Assembly (NCBI RefSeq): GCF_026672425.1
Contig: NZ_JAPPRC010000004.1
Location: forward strand, 62,001-126,000
Reading direction: 5' to 3'
Source of the DNA: Pannonibacter sp. SL95
GTDB taxonomy: Bacteria > Pseudomonadota > Alphaproteobacteria > Rhizobiales > Stappiaceae
DNA: 64,000 nt
Below are positions 1 through 8,001 of this stretch, piece after piece; within the stretch, counting starts at the first letter, position 1, and every line of letters begins with the position of its first letter. The notes under the pieces are model-generated. The model searched no databases and was not told the DNA's origin. It worked only from the letters and a program-made list of their open reading frames with translations. Made by a program: the position numbers and the translations under genes.

Positions 1-801
1 GAATGGGCGCCGAAGATCGGTGCGCAGGGCTGCGTTGTTATCGACAACTCCTCCGCCTGGCGCTACGACGCGGAAGTGCCGCTGATCGTTCCGGAAGTGA
101 ACGCTGACGCCATCACCGGCTTCACCAAGAAGAACATCATCGCCAACCCGAACTGCTCGACGGCCCAGCTCGTTGTCGCGCTCAAGCCGCTGCACGAAGC
201 GGCCGGCATCAAGCGCGTTGTCGTTTCCACCTACCAGTCGGTGTCCGGCGCCGGCAAGGAGGCGATGGAAGAGCTGTTCAACCAGACCCGCGCCATCTTC
301 GTCAACGACCCGGTCGAGAACCAGAAGTTCACCAAGCGCATCGCCTTCAACCTCATTCCGCACATCGACGTCTTCATGGAAGACGGCTACACCAAGGAAG
401 AGTGGAAGGTGATGGCCGAGACCAAGAAGATCCTCGACCCGAAGATCAAGCTGACCTGCACCGCCGTCCGCGTGCCGGTGTTCATCAGCCACTCGGAAAG
501 CGTCAACATCGAGTTCGAGCGTCCGATCACGGCCGATGAAGCCCGCGACATCCTGCGCGAGGCTCCGGGCTGCCTGGTCATCGACAAGCACGAGGACGGT
601 GGCTACATCACGCCTTACGAAACCGCCGGTGAAGACGCCACCTACATCTCGCGCATCCGCGAAGACGCGACCGTCGAGAACGGCCTCAACATCTGGGTGG
701 TCGCCGACAACCTGCGCAAGGGTGCCGCCCTCAACGCGATCCAGATCGCCGAAGTGCTGGTCAACCGCCGCCTGCTCACCCCGAAGAAGCAGGCCGCCTG
801 A
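1..801 (+). CDS. asd: Aspartate-semialdehyde dehydrogenase, 5' end cut by window
   Basis: Reduces L-aspartyl-4-phosphate to aspartate semialdehyde, the branch-point step for lysine, methionine, threonine and diaminopimelate. The reading frame is open from base 1 (EWAPKIGAQGCVVIDNSSAW), so the start codon lies upstream of the window and about 266 codons are visible. The conserved NSSAWRYD and PLIVPEVN segments, the active-site Cys in NPNCSTAQ (codon 154-156) and the catalytic His in VPVFISHSE (codon 490-492) identify the family. A strong hairpin terminator follows. The GTG at 76 is internal, not the start. Confidence 0.96.
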   Translation, partial: EWAPKIGAQGCVVIDNSSAWRYDAEVPLIVPEVNADAITGFTKKNIIANPNCSTAQLVVALKPLHEAAGIKRVVVSTYQSVSGAGKEAMEELFNQTRAIFVNDPVENQKFTKRIAFNLIPHIDVFMEDGYTKEEWKVMAETKKILDPKIKLTCTAVRVPVFISHSESVNIEFERPITADEARDILREAPGCLVIDKHEDGGYITPYETAGEDATYISRIREDATVENGLNIWVVADNLRKGAALNAIQIAEVLVNRRLLTPKKQAA

Positions 802-829
802 TCCCGCGCGATCTGAACATCTGACTATC

Positions 830-858
830 ATCCCGGGGCCCAGTGCCCCGGGATTTTT
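830..858 (+). terminator. Rho-independent terminator of asd
   Basis: A perfect 10-bp stem (ATCCCGGGGC / GCCCCGGGAT) with a 5-nt loop is followed by a run of five T, 28 bases after the asd stop. Confidence 0.85.
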
Positions 859-943
859 GTTGCTGAGCTGTCAGAGCCTCAAGGCCACTGCAGACGTCGT
901 CTCTGCCTCGTGAGGCGGTCCGGCAGCTCAAACGGGTGAGCGC

Positions 944-1264
944 TCAAGCCGGGTAGTAGGGCGAGGCCATCCCGCGGCTCGCCGCTTCGACCACATCACC
1001 ATCGAAGAGCTTGACCGTCAGGCTGGCATTGGCGCCCTTGGCAAACTCGGACAGCATTCCTGTCGCGTAAGTGCGTGCATTCTCAACACTGTCAAAGGCG
1101 TAGAAGCCGCCGACCGAGTGCGTATTGATCCCGCTGAGCCAGGTTTTGCTGATAAGGCCCGGGACGGTCTGCATCATGGGATTGGCCTCTTTCCAAACTG
1201 CTTCCGTAAACGGCATCGACGTTTGGAACTCGGCATAAAGGTAGACGCGGCTCGGATTGGACAT
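944..1264 (-). CDS. YdhR-like small monooxygenase-family protein
   Basis: A 106-residue protein resembling the YdhR family of small dimeric ferredoxin-like-fold (ABM-type) proteins. The family is annotated as putative monooxygenases, with no firmly established reaction. Visible hallmarks are the N-terminal strand VYLYAEFQ, the AVWKEANPMMQTVPGLISKTWL helix-strand segment, and GGFYAFDSVENARTYATGML. The ATG at 1264 is chosen over the longer open frame (to 1396) because AGGAG lies a few bases upstream and the extension carries no conserved sequence. It is transcribed divergently from an HxlR-type regulator, which suggests control by that regulator. Confidence 0.8.
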   Translation of the reverse strand: MSNPSRVYLYAEFQTSMPFTEAVWKEANPMMQTVPGLISKTWLSGINTHSVGGFYAFDSVENARTYATGMLSEFAKGANASLTVKLFDGDVVEAASRGMASPYYPA

Positions 1265-1325
1265 GATGTTCTCCTGAAAGCATGGCTTGCTGCCAGGGCC
1301 GATATGGCGTAAATATTTCCAAACG

Positions 1326-1347
1326 AAAAGTACGCACCTTTTGGTAA
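1326..1347. promoter_or_regulatory. Candidate HxlR operator in divergent promoter region
   Basis: AAAAG (1326-1330) and CTTTT (1338-1342) form an inverted repeat around TACGCAC, between the starts of the YdhR-like gene and the hxlR-type gene. HxlR regulators commonly bind such AT-rich dyads in divergent intergenic regions. The dyad is short, so this is tentative. Confidence 0.3.
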
Positions 1348-1356
1348 TAATTGAGA

Positions 1357-1719
1357 ATGTTCCTTCCAGCCAACCCTTACGACATGAACTGCCCATCGCG
1401 GGATATGCTGGACTTGATCGGTGGCAAATGGGCGATCCTGATCCTGTGCTGCCTGCAGCAAGGCCCCCTCCGCACCGGATCGCTGATGCGGCAGATCGGT
1501 GGCATCTCGCAGAAGATGCTGACTCAGACCTTGCGAGATCTTGAAAGCGATGGCTTCATCGAGCGCATCAGTTACCCTGAAGTTCCTCCTCGCGTCGAAT
1601 ACCGGTTGACCGATCTGGGCCGGTCCTTGAGCGACCTCGCCCGGACCATGGAACAGTGGGTCGTCGCACACTATGAGGCAATCCTCGAGCACCGGCAAAA
1701 GACAACGCCTTCCGCTTGA
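1357..1719 (+). CDS. HxlR-family winged-helix transcriptional regulator
   Basis: A 120-residue winged helix-turn-helix regulator. The HxlR signature is clear: CPSRDMLDLIGGKWAILIL near the N-terminus, then LMRQIGGISQKMLTQTLRDL (recognition helix) and the wing region GFIERISYPEVPPRVEYRLT. Many members sense electrophiles or quinones through the N-terminal Cys, and one Cys is present just before the domain. The start could be TTG 1351, ATG 1357 or ATG 1384; homologues usually have a few residues before the Cys, so 1357 is preferred. It is divergent from the YdhR-like gene, its likely target. Confidence 0.85.
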   Translation: MFLPANPYDMNCPSRDMLDLIGGKWAILILCCLQQGPLRTGSLMRQIGGISQKMLTQTLRDLESDGFIERISYPEVPPRVEYRLTDLGRSLSDLARTMEQWVVAHYEAILEHRQKTTPSA

Positions 1720-1748
1720 CCTCATCCTTCCTGACGCCAGGTCCTGTC

Positions 1749-2465
1749 ATGACATCGCCCCGCACCTTTGCTGGCTTTGCAGCCGCTCATCCCGATGCCC
1801 GCTTCTCTGACTGGCTGGTTGCGCAAGCGGACGACAGATGGAACCAGGCCTGCGGCCATCCTTTCACCGTCGCGATCGGCAACGGCTCGATGCCGGAGGC
1901 GGCCTATGTCCGTTACCTGATCGAGGACTACACGTTCATCACCGATCTCGCCTCGGTCCTCGGCTATCTCGTCGCCAAGGCACCGGACATGGCGGCAAAG
2001 CGGCGGCTCGCCGGCTTCCTTGCCCTGCTGACCTCCGAAGAAAATGACTATTTCCTGCGGTCTTTTGCAGCATTGAACGTGCCATCGGAGACCTATGTGG
2101 CCGCAGCCCAGGGTCCGGTCACCCGCGCCTTTGCGCAGCTGTTGCTCGACAGCGCCGGGGCGGGCACCTACGCCGAGGGCCTTGCCTGCCTGCTCTGCGC
2201 CGAATGGGTCTATCTCACCTGGGACGAACGGGAAGCGGCCCACCCGCGGCCCGATGCCTTCTGGCTGGCGGAATGGATCGATCTCCATGCCGGACCGGGC
2301 TTTTCAGGCTTTGTCGGCTGGCTGCGCGAGGAAATGGACCGGGTCGGCCCGGCGCTGTCGCAAGCCGATCAGGCGCGTGTTTCCGCCATTTTCTCCCGCA
2401 TGTGCGAACTGGAATTCGCTTTCTTTGAGGCCGCCTGGACTGGTAAGCCTGTGCTCCCTGCCTGA
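1749..2465 (+). CDS. TenA/THI-4-family protein (thiaminase II-like)
   Basis: A 238-residue all-helical protein of the TenA family, whose characterised members hydrolyse aminopyrimidine breakdown products of thiamine for salvage. Family features include FVAIGNGSMPEAAYVRYLIEDYTFI-type sequence at about residues 38-65, a candidate catalytic Cys150 in LLCAEW and a candidate general acid Glu222 in the C-terminal ELEFAFFEAAW. The ATG at 1749 is chosen because the 11-residue extension to 1716 is unconserved and starts within the hxlR stop region. No thi genes or TPP riboswitch are nearby, so the substrate is uncertain. Confidence 0.8.
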   Translation: MTSPRTFAGFAAAHPDARFSDWLVAQADDRWNQACGHPFTVAIGNGSMPEAAYVRYLIEDYTFITDLASVLGYLVAKAPDMAAKRRLAGFLALLTSEENDYFLRSFAALNVPSETYVAAAQGPVTRAFAQLLLDSAGAGTYAEGLACLLCAEWVYLTWDEREAAHPRPDAFWLAEWIDLHAGPGFSGFVGWLREEMDRVGPALSQADQARVSAIFSRMCELEFAFFEAAWTGKPVLPA

Positions 2466-2533
2466 TTCCGCGCCAGTCGGGTGAGGCCCAGCACTGCCTG
2501 GACCTCATTCGCCACGCTCCACAGTGTGTGTTC

Positions 2534-3427
2534 ATGTACGTCTATGAAATCGCGGCCCTGGCCGCAGCTGCCCTGTGGGCCGTCACTGGCCTCATTGCCA
2601 CCACCCCGTCCCAGCACCTCGGTGCCATTGCGTTCAACCGCTACCGGATGCTCATGGTGTTTGCGGTGCTTGCCGCCTATGTCACCGTCGTTCCCGGTTG
2701 GGGCTCCATTGGCAGCGCGCATCTGCTGCCTCTGATCCTCTCCGGGTTCATCGGGATATTCCTCGGCGATACGGCGCTGTTTCTTTCGCTCAACCGGCTC
2801 GGCCCGCGCCGCACGGCGATGCTGTTCTCGCTCAATGCGCCGATTTCGGCCCTCCTCGGCTGGATCATCCTGGGTGAGACGCTGTCCGGTCAGGCGCTGG
2901 CCGGTGTGCTCGTTGCCTTTGCCGGCGTCATCCTCGCCATCGGCTTCGGCAAGAGGCGGTCACAGCTGCACCAGTGGGAGGCGATCAAGGGACCGCTCTG
3001 GATCGGTCTCGTCCTGGGTCTGGCCGCTGCCCTGTCGCAGTCCGTCGGCTCGCTCATTGCCCGCCCCATCATGGAAGCCGGTGTCGATCCGGTGGCAGCC
3101 TCCGCGTTGCGCATCGGCGTGGCGGCCTTCGGCCTGACGCTGATCGCCGCCCTGCCGACGCCCATGGTGAAAGCCCAGAAGCCTATGACGCTCGGTGTCG
3201 GCATTGGCGTTGCCATGACCGGCATCATGGGCATGGGCATCGGCATGACGCTCATCCTCTTCGCCCTGTCCGGCGGCGAGGTCGGCATCATTTCCACCCT
3301 TTCGGCAACCACACCCGCAATCCAGCTGCCGCTTCTGTGGGCCCGCACCCGGGAATGCCCCGCGCTCGGTGCATGGATCGGTGCCGCCCTGGTGGTCATC
3401 GGCTGCGCCCTGATTTTCGGCGTGTGA
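2534..3427 (+). CDS. EamA/DMT-superfamily transporter
   Basis: About 297 residues with roughly ten hydrophobic segments arranged as two EamA halves (about residues 1-138 and 150-297), typical of drug/metabolite-type exporters. The first half ends with the motif-like RTAMLFSLNAPISALLGWIILGE segment, the second with the IISTLSATTPAIQLPLLWARTRE segment, which are the usual positions of the EamA repeat signature. The start may be GTG 2528 or ATG 2534, which differ by two codons. It lies 68 bases downstream of the TenA-like gene, so co-transcription is possible. The substrate is unknown. Confidence 0.85.
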   Translation: MYVYEIAALAAAALWAVTGLIATTPSQHLGAIAFNRYRMLMVFAVLAAYVTVVPGWGSIGSAHLLPLILSGFIGIFLGDTALFLSLNRLGPRRTAMLFSLNAPISALLGWIILGETLSGQALAGVLVAFAGVILAIGFGKRRSQLHQWEAIKGPLWIGLVLGLAAALSQSVGSLIARPIMEAGVDPVAASALRIGVAAFGLTLIAALPTPMVKAQKPMTLGVGIGVAMTGIMGMGIGMTLILFALSGGEVGIISTLSATTPAIQLPLLWARTRECPALGAWIGAALVVIGCALIFGV

Positions 3428-3466
3428 TCCTGCCGACGGCATGGCTCACACCGACCACAGCCAATA

Positions 3467-3485
3467 TTGCATACACTTGCATACA
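3467..3485. repeat. Direct repeat TTGCATACA x2 upstream of tauE-like gene
   Basis: Two exact TTGCATACA copies start 10 bases apart (3467-3475 and 3477-3485), one helical turn, 48 bases before the TauE-like start. The spacing suggests a transcription-factor site on one DNA face; no cognate regulator is adjacent. Confidence 0.45.
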
Positions 3486-3532
3486 AAAATGAGGCGTGCG
3501 ATAACAGGTCATCCTGACAAGGAGCCCAGCGC

Positions 3533-4303
3533 ATGGACCTGCTTGCCCTTCTTCTGCCGGATCAGCTCCCGGTCTGGTCCTCGCTTGTGCTCATCCTCGC
3601 CAGCTTCTTCACCTCGGCCCTGACGGCTGCAGTGGGCCTTGGCGGCGGCGTGGCCCTGCTGGCGCTGATGGCAAACCTCATGCCGCTGGCCGCCCTCGTT
3701 CCGGTGCATGGGCTGGTGCAGCTCGGCTCCAATGCCGGCCGCGCCATCGTGCTCGTCCGGCACATCGCCTGGGACCTCATGGCCTGGTTTGCCGCTGGCG
3801 CCGTTCTGGGCGCCCTGGTCGGCGGCCAGATCGCCATCACCCTGCCCGAGGTCTGGCTCAACATCGGCATCGGGCTGTTCCTGCTCTGGACTGTCTGGGG
3901 CAAGGCCCCGCGCTACCGCCACACGCCGAAGCCGGCCATCGCTGTCGCGGGCTTCGTGTCCACCGTGCTCAGCATGTTCTTCGGCGCTGCCGGGCCCATC
4001 GGCGGAGCGGTTCTGTCGGGCCTCGACATTCCGCGCCAGAGCTTCGTTGCAACCCAGGCCGCAACCGCATTGACCATGCATGTGTTGAAAATCGCTGTCT
4101 TCGGCCTGCTCGGCTTTGCCTTCGCGCCGTGGATCAGCTTGATACTCGCGATGATTGCAAGTGGATTCCTTGGCACGCTTGCCGGAACTCGTCTCCTCGG
4201 CCGCATGCCGGAAGCAAGATTTCGCTTTGCATTCCGTTTGGTCATGACACTTTTGGCTATAAATCTCCTGTGGCGGCCGGTCAGCGAACTCCTTAGCATA
4301 TAA
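3533..4303 (+). CDS. TauE/SafE-family sulfite exporter-like membrane protein
   Basis: A 256-residue integral membrane protein with about eight hydrophobic segments. The family pattern of two homologous halves is visible: LTAAVGLGGGVALLALMANL in the first and VSTVLSMFFGAAGPIGGAVLSGL in the second, each with the Gly-rich re-entrant motif typical of TauE/SafE proteins. Members are thought to export sulfite or sulfonates or transport other anions; the substrate here cannot be told. A Shine-Dalgarno-like AAGGAG precedes the ATG. Confidence 0.85.
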   Translation: MDLLALLLPDQLPVWSSLVLILASFFTSALTAAVGLGGGVALLALMANLMPLAALVPVHGLVQLGSNAGRAIVLVRHIAWDLMAWFAAGAVLGALVGGQIAITLPEVWLNIGIGLFLLWTVWGKAPRYRHTPKPAIAVAGFVSTVLSMFFGAAGPIGGAVLSGLDIPRQSFVATQAATALTMHVLKIAVFGLLGFAFAPWISLILAMIASGFLGTLAGTRLLGRMPEARFRFAFRLVMTLLAINLLWRPVSELLSI

Positions 4304-4329
4304 GGCAGTTTGTCTGACTGGACAGGAAT

Positions 4330-5283
4330 ATGCCAATTACAGCTGCGGCCATCGAGGCCGCTTATGACCGCATCACGCCGCACATCCGCGTTACCCCCCT
4401 CTTGCAACTGCGCAAGGGCGATCTGGGCCTTCCCTTTGCTGCCTCGCTGAAGCTGGAATGCCTTCAGCACAGCGGCTCCTTCAAGGCACGCGGCGCGTTC
4501 AACTCGCTCCTCAGCCTCAATGTGCCGCTGTCCGGGGTCACTGCGGCCTCTGGCGGCAATCATGGCGCCGCCGTTGCCTACGCGGCGCGTGTGCTGGATA
4601 TCCCCGCCCGCATTTTCGTGCCGGAACTCGCGACCCCGGCAAAGATCGCGCGCATCCGCTCCTACGGCGCAGACGTCGAGATCACGGGCGCGACCTATGC
4701 CGAGGCACGCAAGGCCTGCGAGGACTGGCAAGCCGAAACCGGCGCCCTCGACATCCACGCCTATGACGCCGAGCCGACAATCATCGGCCAGGGTACCCTC
4801 GGCCTCGAGTGGGAGGGCCAGAGCCGCGGCCTCGATACGCTCTTTGTCGCGGTCGGCGGCGGCGGCCTCATTTCCGGCATCGCCACCTGGTTTGCCGGCA
4901 AGACCCGGGTCATCGGCGTCGAACCATCGAACTGCCGCTCCCTGTCTGCCGCCCTTGCCGCCGGTTCGCCAGTCGATGTGGATGTGAGCGGCGTGGCCGC
5001 CGACAGCCTGGGTGCGCGCCGCTGCGGCGAACTGGTCTATGACATCTGCCGTGCTGGCGTGGACGACGTCATCATCGTCTCGGACGACAACATCCGCGAC
5101 GCCCAGCGCCGTCTCTGGCGCGAGGCGCAGATCGTGGCAGAACCTGGCGGAGCGGCCGCCCTTGCCGCTCTCACCGGCGGCCACTACACGCCCCAGCGCG
5201 GTGAACGCATCGGCATCCTCGTCTGCGGCGGCAATGCCGATCTGGCCAGCTTGTCGGCACCGGTCCTCACCAGCCTCACTTGA
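4330..5283 (+). CDS. Threonine/serine dehydratase-like PLP enzyme
   Basis: A 317-residue fold-type II PLP enzyme that probably deaminates threonine or serine to a 2-oxo acid and ammonia. The Schiff-base Lys is in SGSFKARGAF (about residue 53), the substrate loop is SGGNHGAA, and the phosphate-binding glycine loop is VGGGGLISGI. It lacks a C-terminal ACT-type regulatory domain, so it resembles catabolic or single-domain dehydratases and 3-hydroxyaspartate or serine racemase-like relatives rather than biosynthetic IlvA. It starts 26 bases after the TauE-like gene and may be co-transcribed with it. Confidence 0.88.
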   Translation: MPITAAAIEAAYDRITPHIRVTPLLQLRKGDLGLPFAASLKLECLQHSGSFKARGAFNSLLSLNVPLSGVTAASGGNHGAAVAYAARVLDIPARIFVPELATPAKIARIRSYGADVEITGATYAEARKACEDWQAETGALDIHAYDAEPTIIGQGTLGLEWEGQSRGLDTLFVAVGGGGLISGIATWFAGKTRVIGVEPSNCRSLSAALAAGSPVDVDVSGVAADSLGARRCGELVYDICRAGVDDVIIVSDDNIRDAQRRLWREAQIVAEPGGAAALAALTGGHYTPQRGERIGILVCGGNADLASLSAPVLTSLT

Positions 5284-5393
5284 CGTTTCTGCGCGGCTCG
5301 CTTGAGCAAACGCCCTTCGGCGCGGCTTGAAAACCCCGCGCCAAGCGGCTACCGCATGATCAGCATTCCACACAAGATCGGGACGGGAACACC

Positions 5394-6506
5394 ATGGCCA
5401 CCCACAAGCTGCTTCTTCTGCCGGGCGACGGCATCGGTCCGGAAATCATGCCCGAGGTGACGAAGATCATCGCCTGGTTCAACGCACGCGGCGGCGACAC
5501 CTTCGAGACAGACCAGGGCCTGGTTGGCGGCTCGGCCTATGACGCCCATGGCAAGTCGATCTCCGAGGCCGACATGGCCAAGGCAATGGCGGCCGATGCC
5601 GTCATCTTCGGCGCCGTCGGCGGCCCGAAGTGGGACAAGGTGCCCTATGACGTGCGCCCGGAAGCTGGCCTCCTGCGCCTGCGCAAGGACATGCAGCTCT
5701 TCGCCAACCTGCGCCCGGCGATCTGCTACCCGGCCCTGGCCGATGCCTCGTCGCTGAAGCGCGAGATCATCGAAGGCCTCGACATCCTGATCGTGCGCGA
5801 GCTGACCGGCGGCGTCTATTTCGGCGAGCCGAAGGAAATCATCGATCTGCCGAATGGCCAGAAGCGCGGCATCGACACCCAGGTCTATGACACCTACGAG
5901 ATCGAGCGCATCGCCGCCGTCGCCTTCGAGCTGGCCCGCACCCGCCGCAACGAAGTCTGCTCGATGGAAAAGCGCAACGTCATGAAGTCCGGCGTGCTCT
6001 GGAACGACGTTGTCACCGCCACCCACGCCGCCCGCTTCTCTGACGTCAAGCTCAGCCACATGCTGGCCGACGCTGGCGGCATGCAGCTGGTTCGCTGGCC
6101 GAAGCAGTTCGACGTCATCGTCACTGACAACCTGTTCGGCGACATGCTGTCGGACGTCGCGGCGATGCTGACCGGCTCGCTCGGCATGCTGCCCTCCGCC
6201 TCGCTCGGCGCACCGGATGCTGCAACGGGCAAGCGCAAGGCCCTGTACGAGCCAGTGCATGGCTCGGCCCCGGACATCGCCGGCACGGGTGCTGCCAACC
6301 CGATCGCCATGATCGCCTCCTTCGCCATGTGCCTGCGCTACTCTTTCGAGAAGGTCGCCGAGGCTGACCTGCTCGACCGCGCCATCTCGGCCACCCTCGA
6401 CAAGGGCCTGCGCACCCGGGACATCGCCTCGGAAGGCTCGACCGTCATCGGCACCACCCAGATGGGCGACGCCATCGTGGCCGAACTGAACGCCCTGAGC
6501 GCCTGA
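5394..6506 (+). CDS. leuB: 3-isopropylmalate dehydrogenase
   Basis: Catalyses NAD-dependent oxidative decarboxylation of 3-isopropylmalate in leucine synthesis. The 370-residue length fits the family. Diagnostic segments are [11 protein letters not shown] at the N-terminus, the substrate Arg region [29 protein letters not shown], and the metal/NAD signature [29 protein letters not shown] followed by [18 protein letters not shown]. The LeuB-type GGVYFGEP favours isopropylmalate over isocitrate as substrate. It appears monocistronic with its own terminator. Confidence 0.97.
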   Translation: MATHKLLLLPGDGIGPEIMPEVTKIIAWFNARGGDTFETDQGLVGGSAYDAHGKSISEADMAKAMAADAVIFGAVGGPKWDKVPYDVRPEAGLLRLRKDMQLFANLRPAICYPALADASSLKREIIEGLDILIVRELTGGVYFGEPKEIIDLPNGQKRGIDTQVYDTYEIERIAAVAFELARTRRNEVCSMEKRNVMKSGVLWNDVVTATHAARFSDVKLSHMLADAGGMQLVRWPKQFDVIVTDNLFGDMLSDVAAMLTGSLGMLPSASLGAPDAATGKRKALYEPVHGSAPDIAGTGAANPIAMIASFAMCLRYSFEKVAEADLLDRAISATLDKGLRTRDIASEGSTVIGTTQMGDAIVAELNALSA

Positions 6507-6530
6507 TCCCTGGCATCTCCGCAAAACTCG

Positions 6531-6565
6531 AAGGCCGCAGCTTGCATCCCGCAGGCTGCGGCCTT
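6531..6565 (+). terminator. Probable terminator of leuB
   Basis: An 11-bp perfect stem (AAGGCCGCAGC / GCTGCGGCCTT) with a 13-base loop lies 24 bases after the leuB stop. There is no long T tract. Confidence 0.55.
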
Positions 6566-6620
6566 ATCCGTTCCGGCCAGAACAGGCCGTCAAGGCTGAC
6601 GATGGCACAGGAGCCCCCCC

Positions 6621-7037
6621 ATGACCGACCCGCTCAAGCGCTTCTTCGGCACCTGGATTTTCGACCGGGACGAGAGCGAATTCGACCACGGCGAGCTGCC
6701 CCAGAGCGCCACGCTCACGATCGAGGATTTCTTCGGCACGCTGAAGTTCACCATGACCAGCGTTGCCGCCGATGGCACCAGCCAGACCGACAGCTTCACT
6801 GCCCTGCCCAACGGGGCCGAAACGAAGCTCGGCAAGAGCGGTCTCGCCGACGCCATGCGTCACGGCCTGCGCGGTGACAGCAACCTCGTCAGCGAAGCCC
6901 TGCGCGGCGGCGCCGTGATCATGACCGCCGACCGCGAGATCTCCCCCGACGGCCGCACCCTGACCGTCACCCAGACCGTGCACATCACGGAAACCGAAAG
7001 CTTCATCAACTCCTCGGTCTACCGCAAGGCGCAGTAG
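6621..7037 (+). CDS. Conserved hypothetical small beta-rich protein
   Basis: A 138-residue soluble protein without signal peptide or membrane segment. It begins KRFFGTWIFDRDESEF, a GTW-type start seen in lipocalin-like small proteins, and then alternates short polar strands with Thr-rich stretches (SATLTIEDFFGTLKFTMTSV, GRTLTVTQTVHITETESF), suggesting a beta barrel or sandwich. A ligand or enzymatic role cannot be assigned. It follows leuB after a hairpin and precedes the vapBC operator, so it is probably its own transcription unit. Confidence 0.7.
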   Translation: MTDPLKRFFGTWIFDRDESEFDHGELPQSATLTIEDFFGTLKFTMTSVAADGTSQTDSFTALPNGAETKLGKSGLADAMRHGLRGDSNLVSEALRGGAVIMTADREISPDGRTLTVTQTVHITETESFINSSVYRKAQ

Positions 7038-7068
7038 GCCGCAGCACCTCACCTTGCGGAAGCGACGC

Positions 7069-7100
7069 GATGTGTATAGATTTGGATGATCATACACATC
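7069..7100. promoter_or_regulatory. VapBC operator: perfect 9-bp inverted repeat
   Basis: GATGTGTAT (7069-7077) and ATACACATC (7092-7100) are exact inverted repeats separated by 14 bases and end 14 bases before the vapB ATG. VapB ribbon-helix-helix antitoxins bind such palindromes to repress their own operon. Confidence 0.75.
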
Positions 7101-7114
7101 GCAGGGAGCGCAGC

Positions 7115-7369
7115 ATGCGCACCAACATCGATATCGACGACGACCTCATGACCAGGGCAATGGCTGCGACAGGCCTGCCCACCAAGAAGGCCGTCGTTGA
7201 GGAAGCCCTGCGCCGCCTCATCAAGGACGAGGAGCTTCGGTCCGTGATCCGCAATTCCGCGGGTATCGGCTGGGATGGCGATCTCGACGAGATGCGCGAT
7301 GGCTGGGGACCACCGGAAGATTTGCCTGAGCTGCTGGACAATGACCGTCTGAAGCCCGACGCAGCATGA
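7115..7369 (+). CDS. vapB: VapB-family antitoxin
   Basis: An 84-residue antitoxin. The N-terminal MRTNIDIDDDLMTRAMAATG strand-helix followed by KKAVVEEALRRLI is the ribbon-helix-helix DNA-binding fold of the VapB/DUF2191 type. The acidic, Trp- and Pro-containing C-terminal half (GWDGDLDEMRDGWGPPEDL) is the expected toxin-wrapping region. The ATG at 7115 is chosen because the inverted-repeat operator lies just upstream and the longer frame to 7070 would run through it. Its stop overlaps the vapC start (ATGA). Confidence 0.88.
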   Translation: MRTNIDIDDDLMTRAMAATGLPTKKAVVEEALRRLIKDEELRSVIRNSAGIGWDGDLDEMRDGWGPPEDLPELLDNDRLKPDAA

Positions 7370-7758
7370 TCGTAGTCGACAGTTCGGTCTGGATCGATCA
7401 TTTCGCCGGCAGATCACAGGAACCTGCTGTCCAGATCCTTCGCACGATCCGTGCACCGCGTCAGATTCTGGTCGGCGACATCATCCTGCTTGAGGTGCTG
7501 CGGGGCGCAAGAAACGAACGGCATGCAGCAGCCTTGGCGAGCGTACTGGAGAGCTTCTCTGTAACGGCTATGCTCTCGCCGAACCTGACCTATATTGCGG
7601 CCCGATATTACCGGGACCTGCGTGCCAAGGGCATCACGATCCGAAAATTCCCGGACCTCGTGATTGCAGCATTCTGTCTTGCAAATGACCATCGGCTGCT
7701 GACGCGCGACCGCGACTTTCAGCCCTTCGCCGCCCATTTCGGCCTGCGCTTGATGTAG
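7366..7758 (+). CDS. vapC: VapC-family PIN-domain ribonuclease toxin
   Basis: A 130-residue PIN-domain toxin. The acidic active-site residues are visible in order: Asp5 in VVDSSVWIDHF, Glu in LLEVLRGAR, Asp in FPDLVIAAF and Asp in LTRDRDF. Family members cleave tRNA or rRNA and are inhibited by VapB. The 4-base overlap with vapB supports translational coupling. All catalytic acids are intact, so it looks functional. Confidence 0.92.
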   Translation: MIVVDSSVWIDHFAGRSQEPAVQILRTIRAPRQILVGDIILLEVLRGARNERHAAALASVLESFSVTAMLSPNLTYIAARYYRDLRAKGITIRKFPDLVIAAFCLANDHRLLTRDRDFQPFAAHFGLRLM

Positions 7759-7787
7759 CCTTGCCCCAACCCGCCCCCCCCCGCGCC

Positions 7788-7886
7788 GTCCCGGCCTTGT
7801 GCCGGGACCCGTCAGGATGGCGCCGCAGTGCAACTGTCCGGCAACGGCTGGGGGACGATGAACAGGTCCCGGCACAAGGCCGGGAC
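7788..7886. repeat. Pair of inverted CCCGGCC-type palindromes
   Basis: A 22-base unit at 7788-7809 and its exact reverse complement at 7865-7886 are separated by 55 bases. Each unit is itself a hairpin, GTCCCGGC-5 nt-GCCGGGAC. The same core recurs at 16745-16765 and 33841-33861. It lies between convergent vapC and ecm and could act as a bidirectional terminator or REP-like element. Confidence 0.8.
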
Positions 7887-8001
7887 AGCGCGACAAAAAT
7901 TGCAGAACAGGAATAGGCCCGAAAGCGCGCCCGCTCCGGCACAGCGCAGCGTAGGGGCCTTACAAGCGTGCCTCCAGTGACAGCAGGCTAAGTCAGCCTC
8001 C

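Noticed and set aside
3913-5373. 486-codon minus-strand frame opposite the threonine dehydratase-like gene
   Set aside because: The plus-strand PLP enzyme has clear catalytic motifs; the antisense frame has none.
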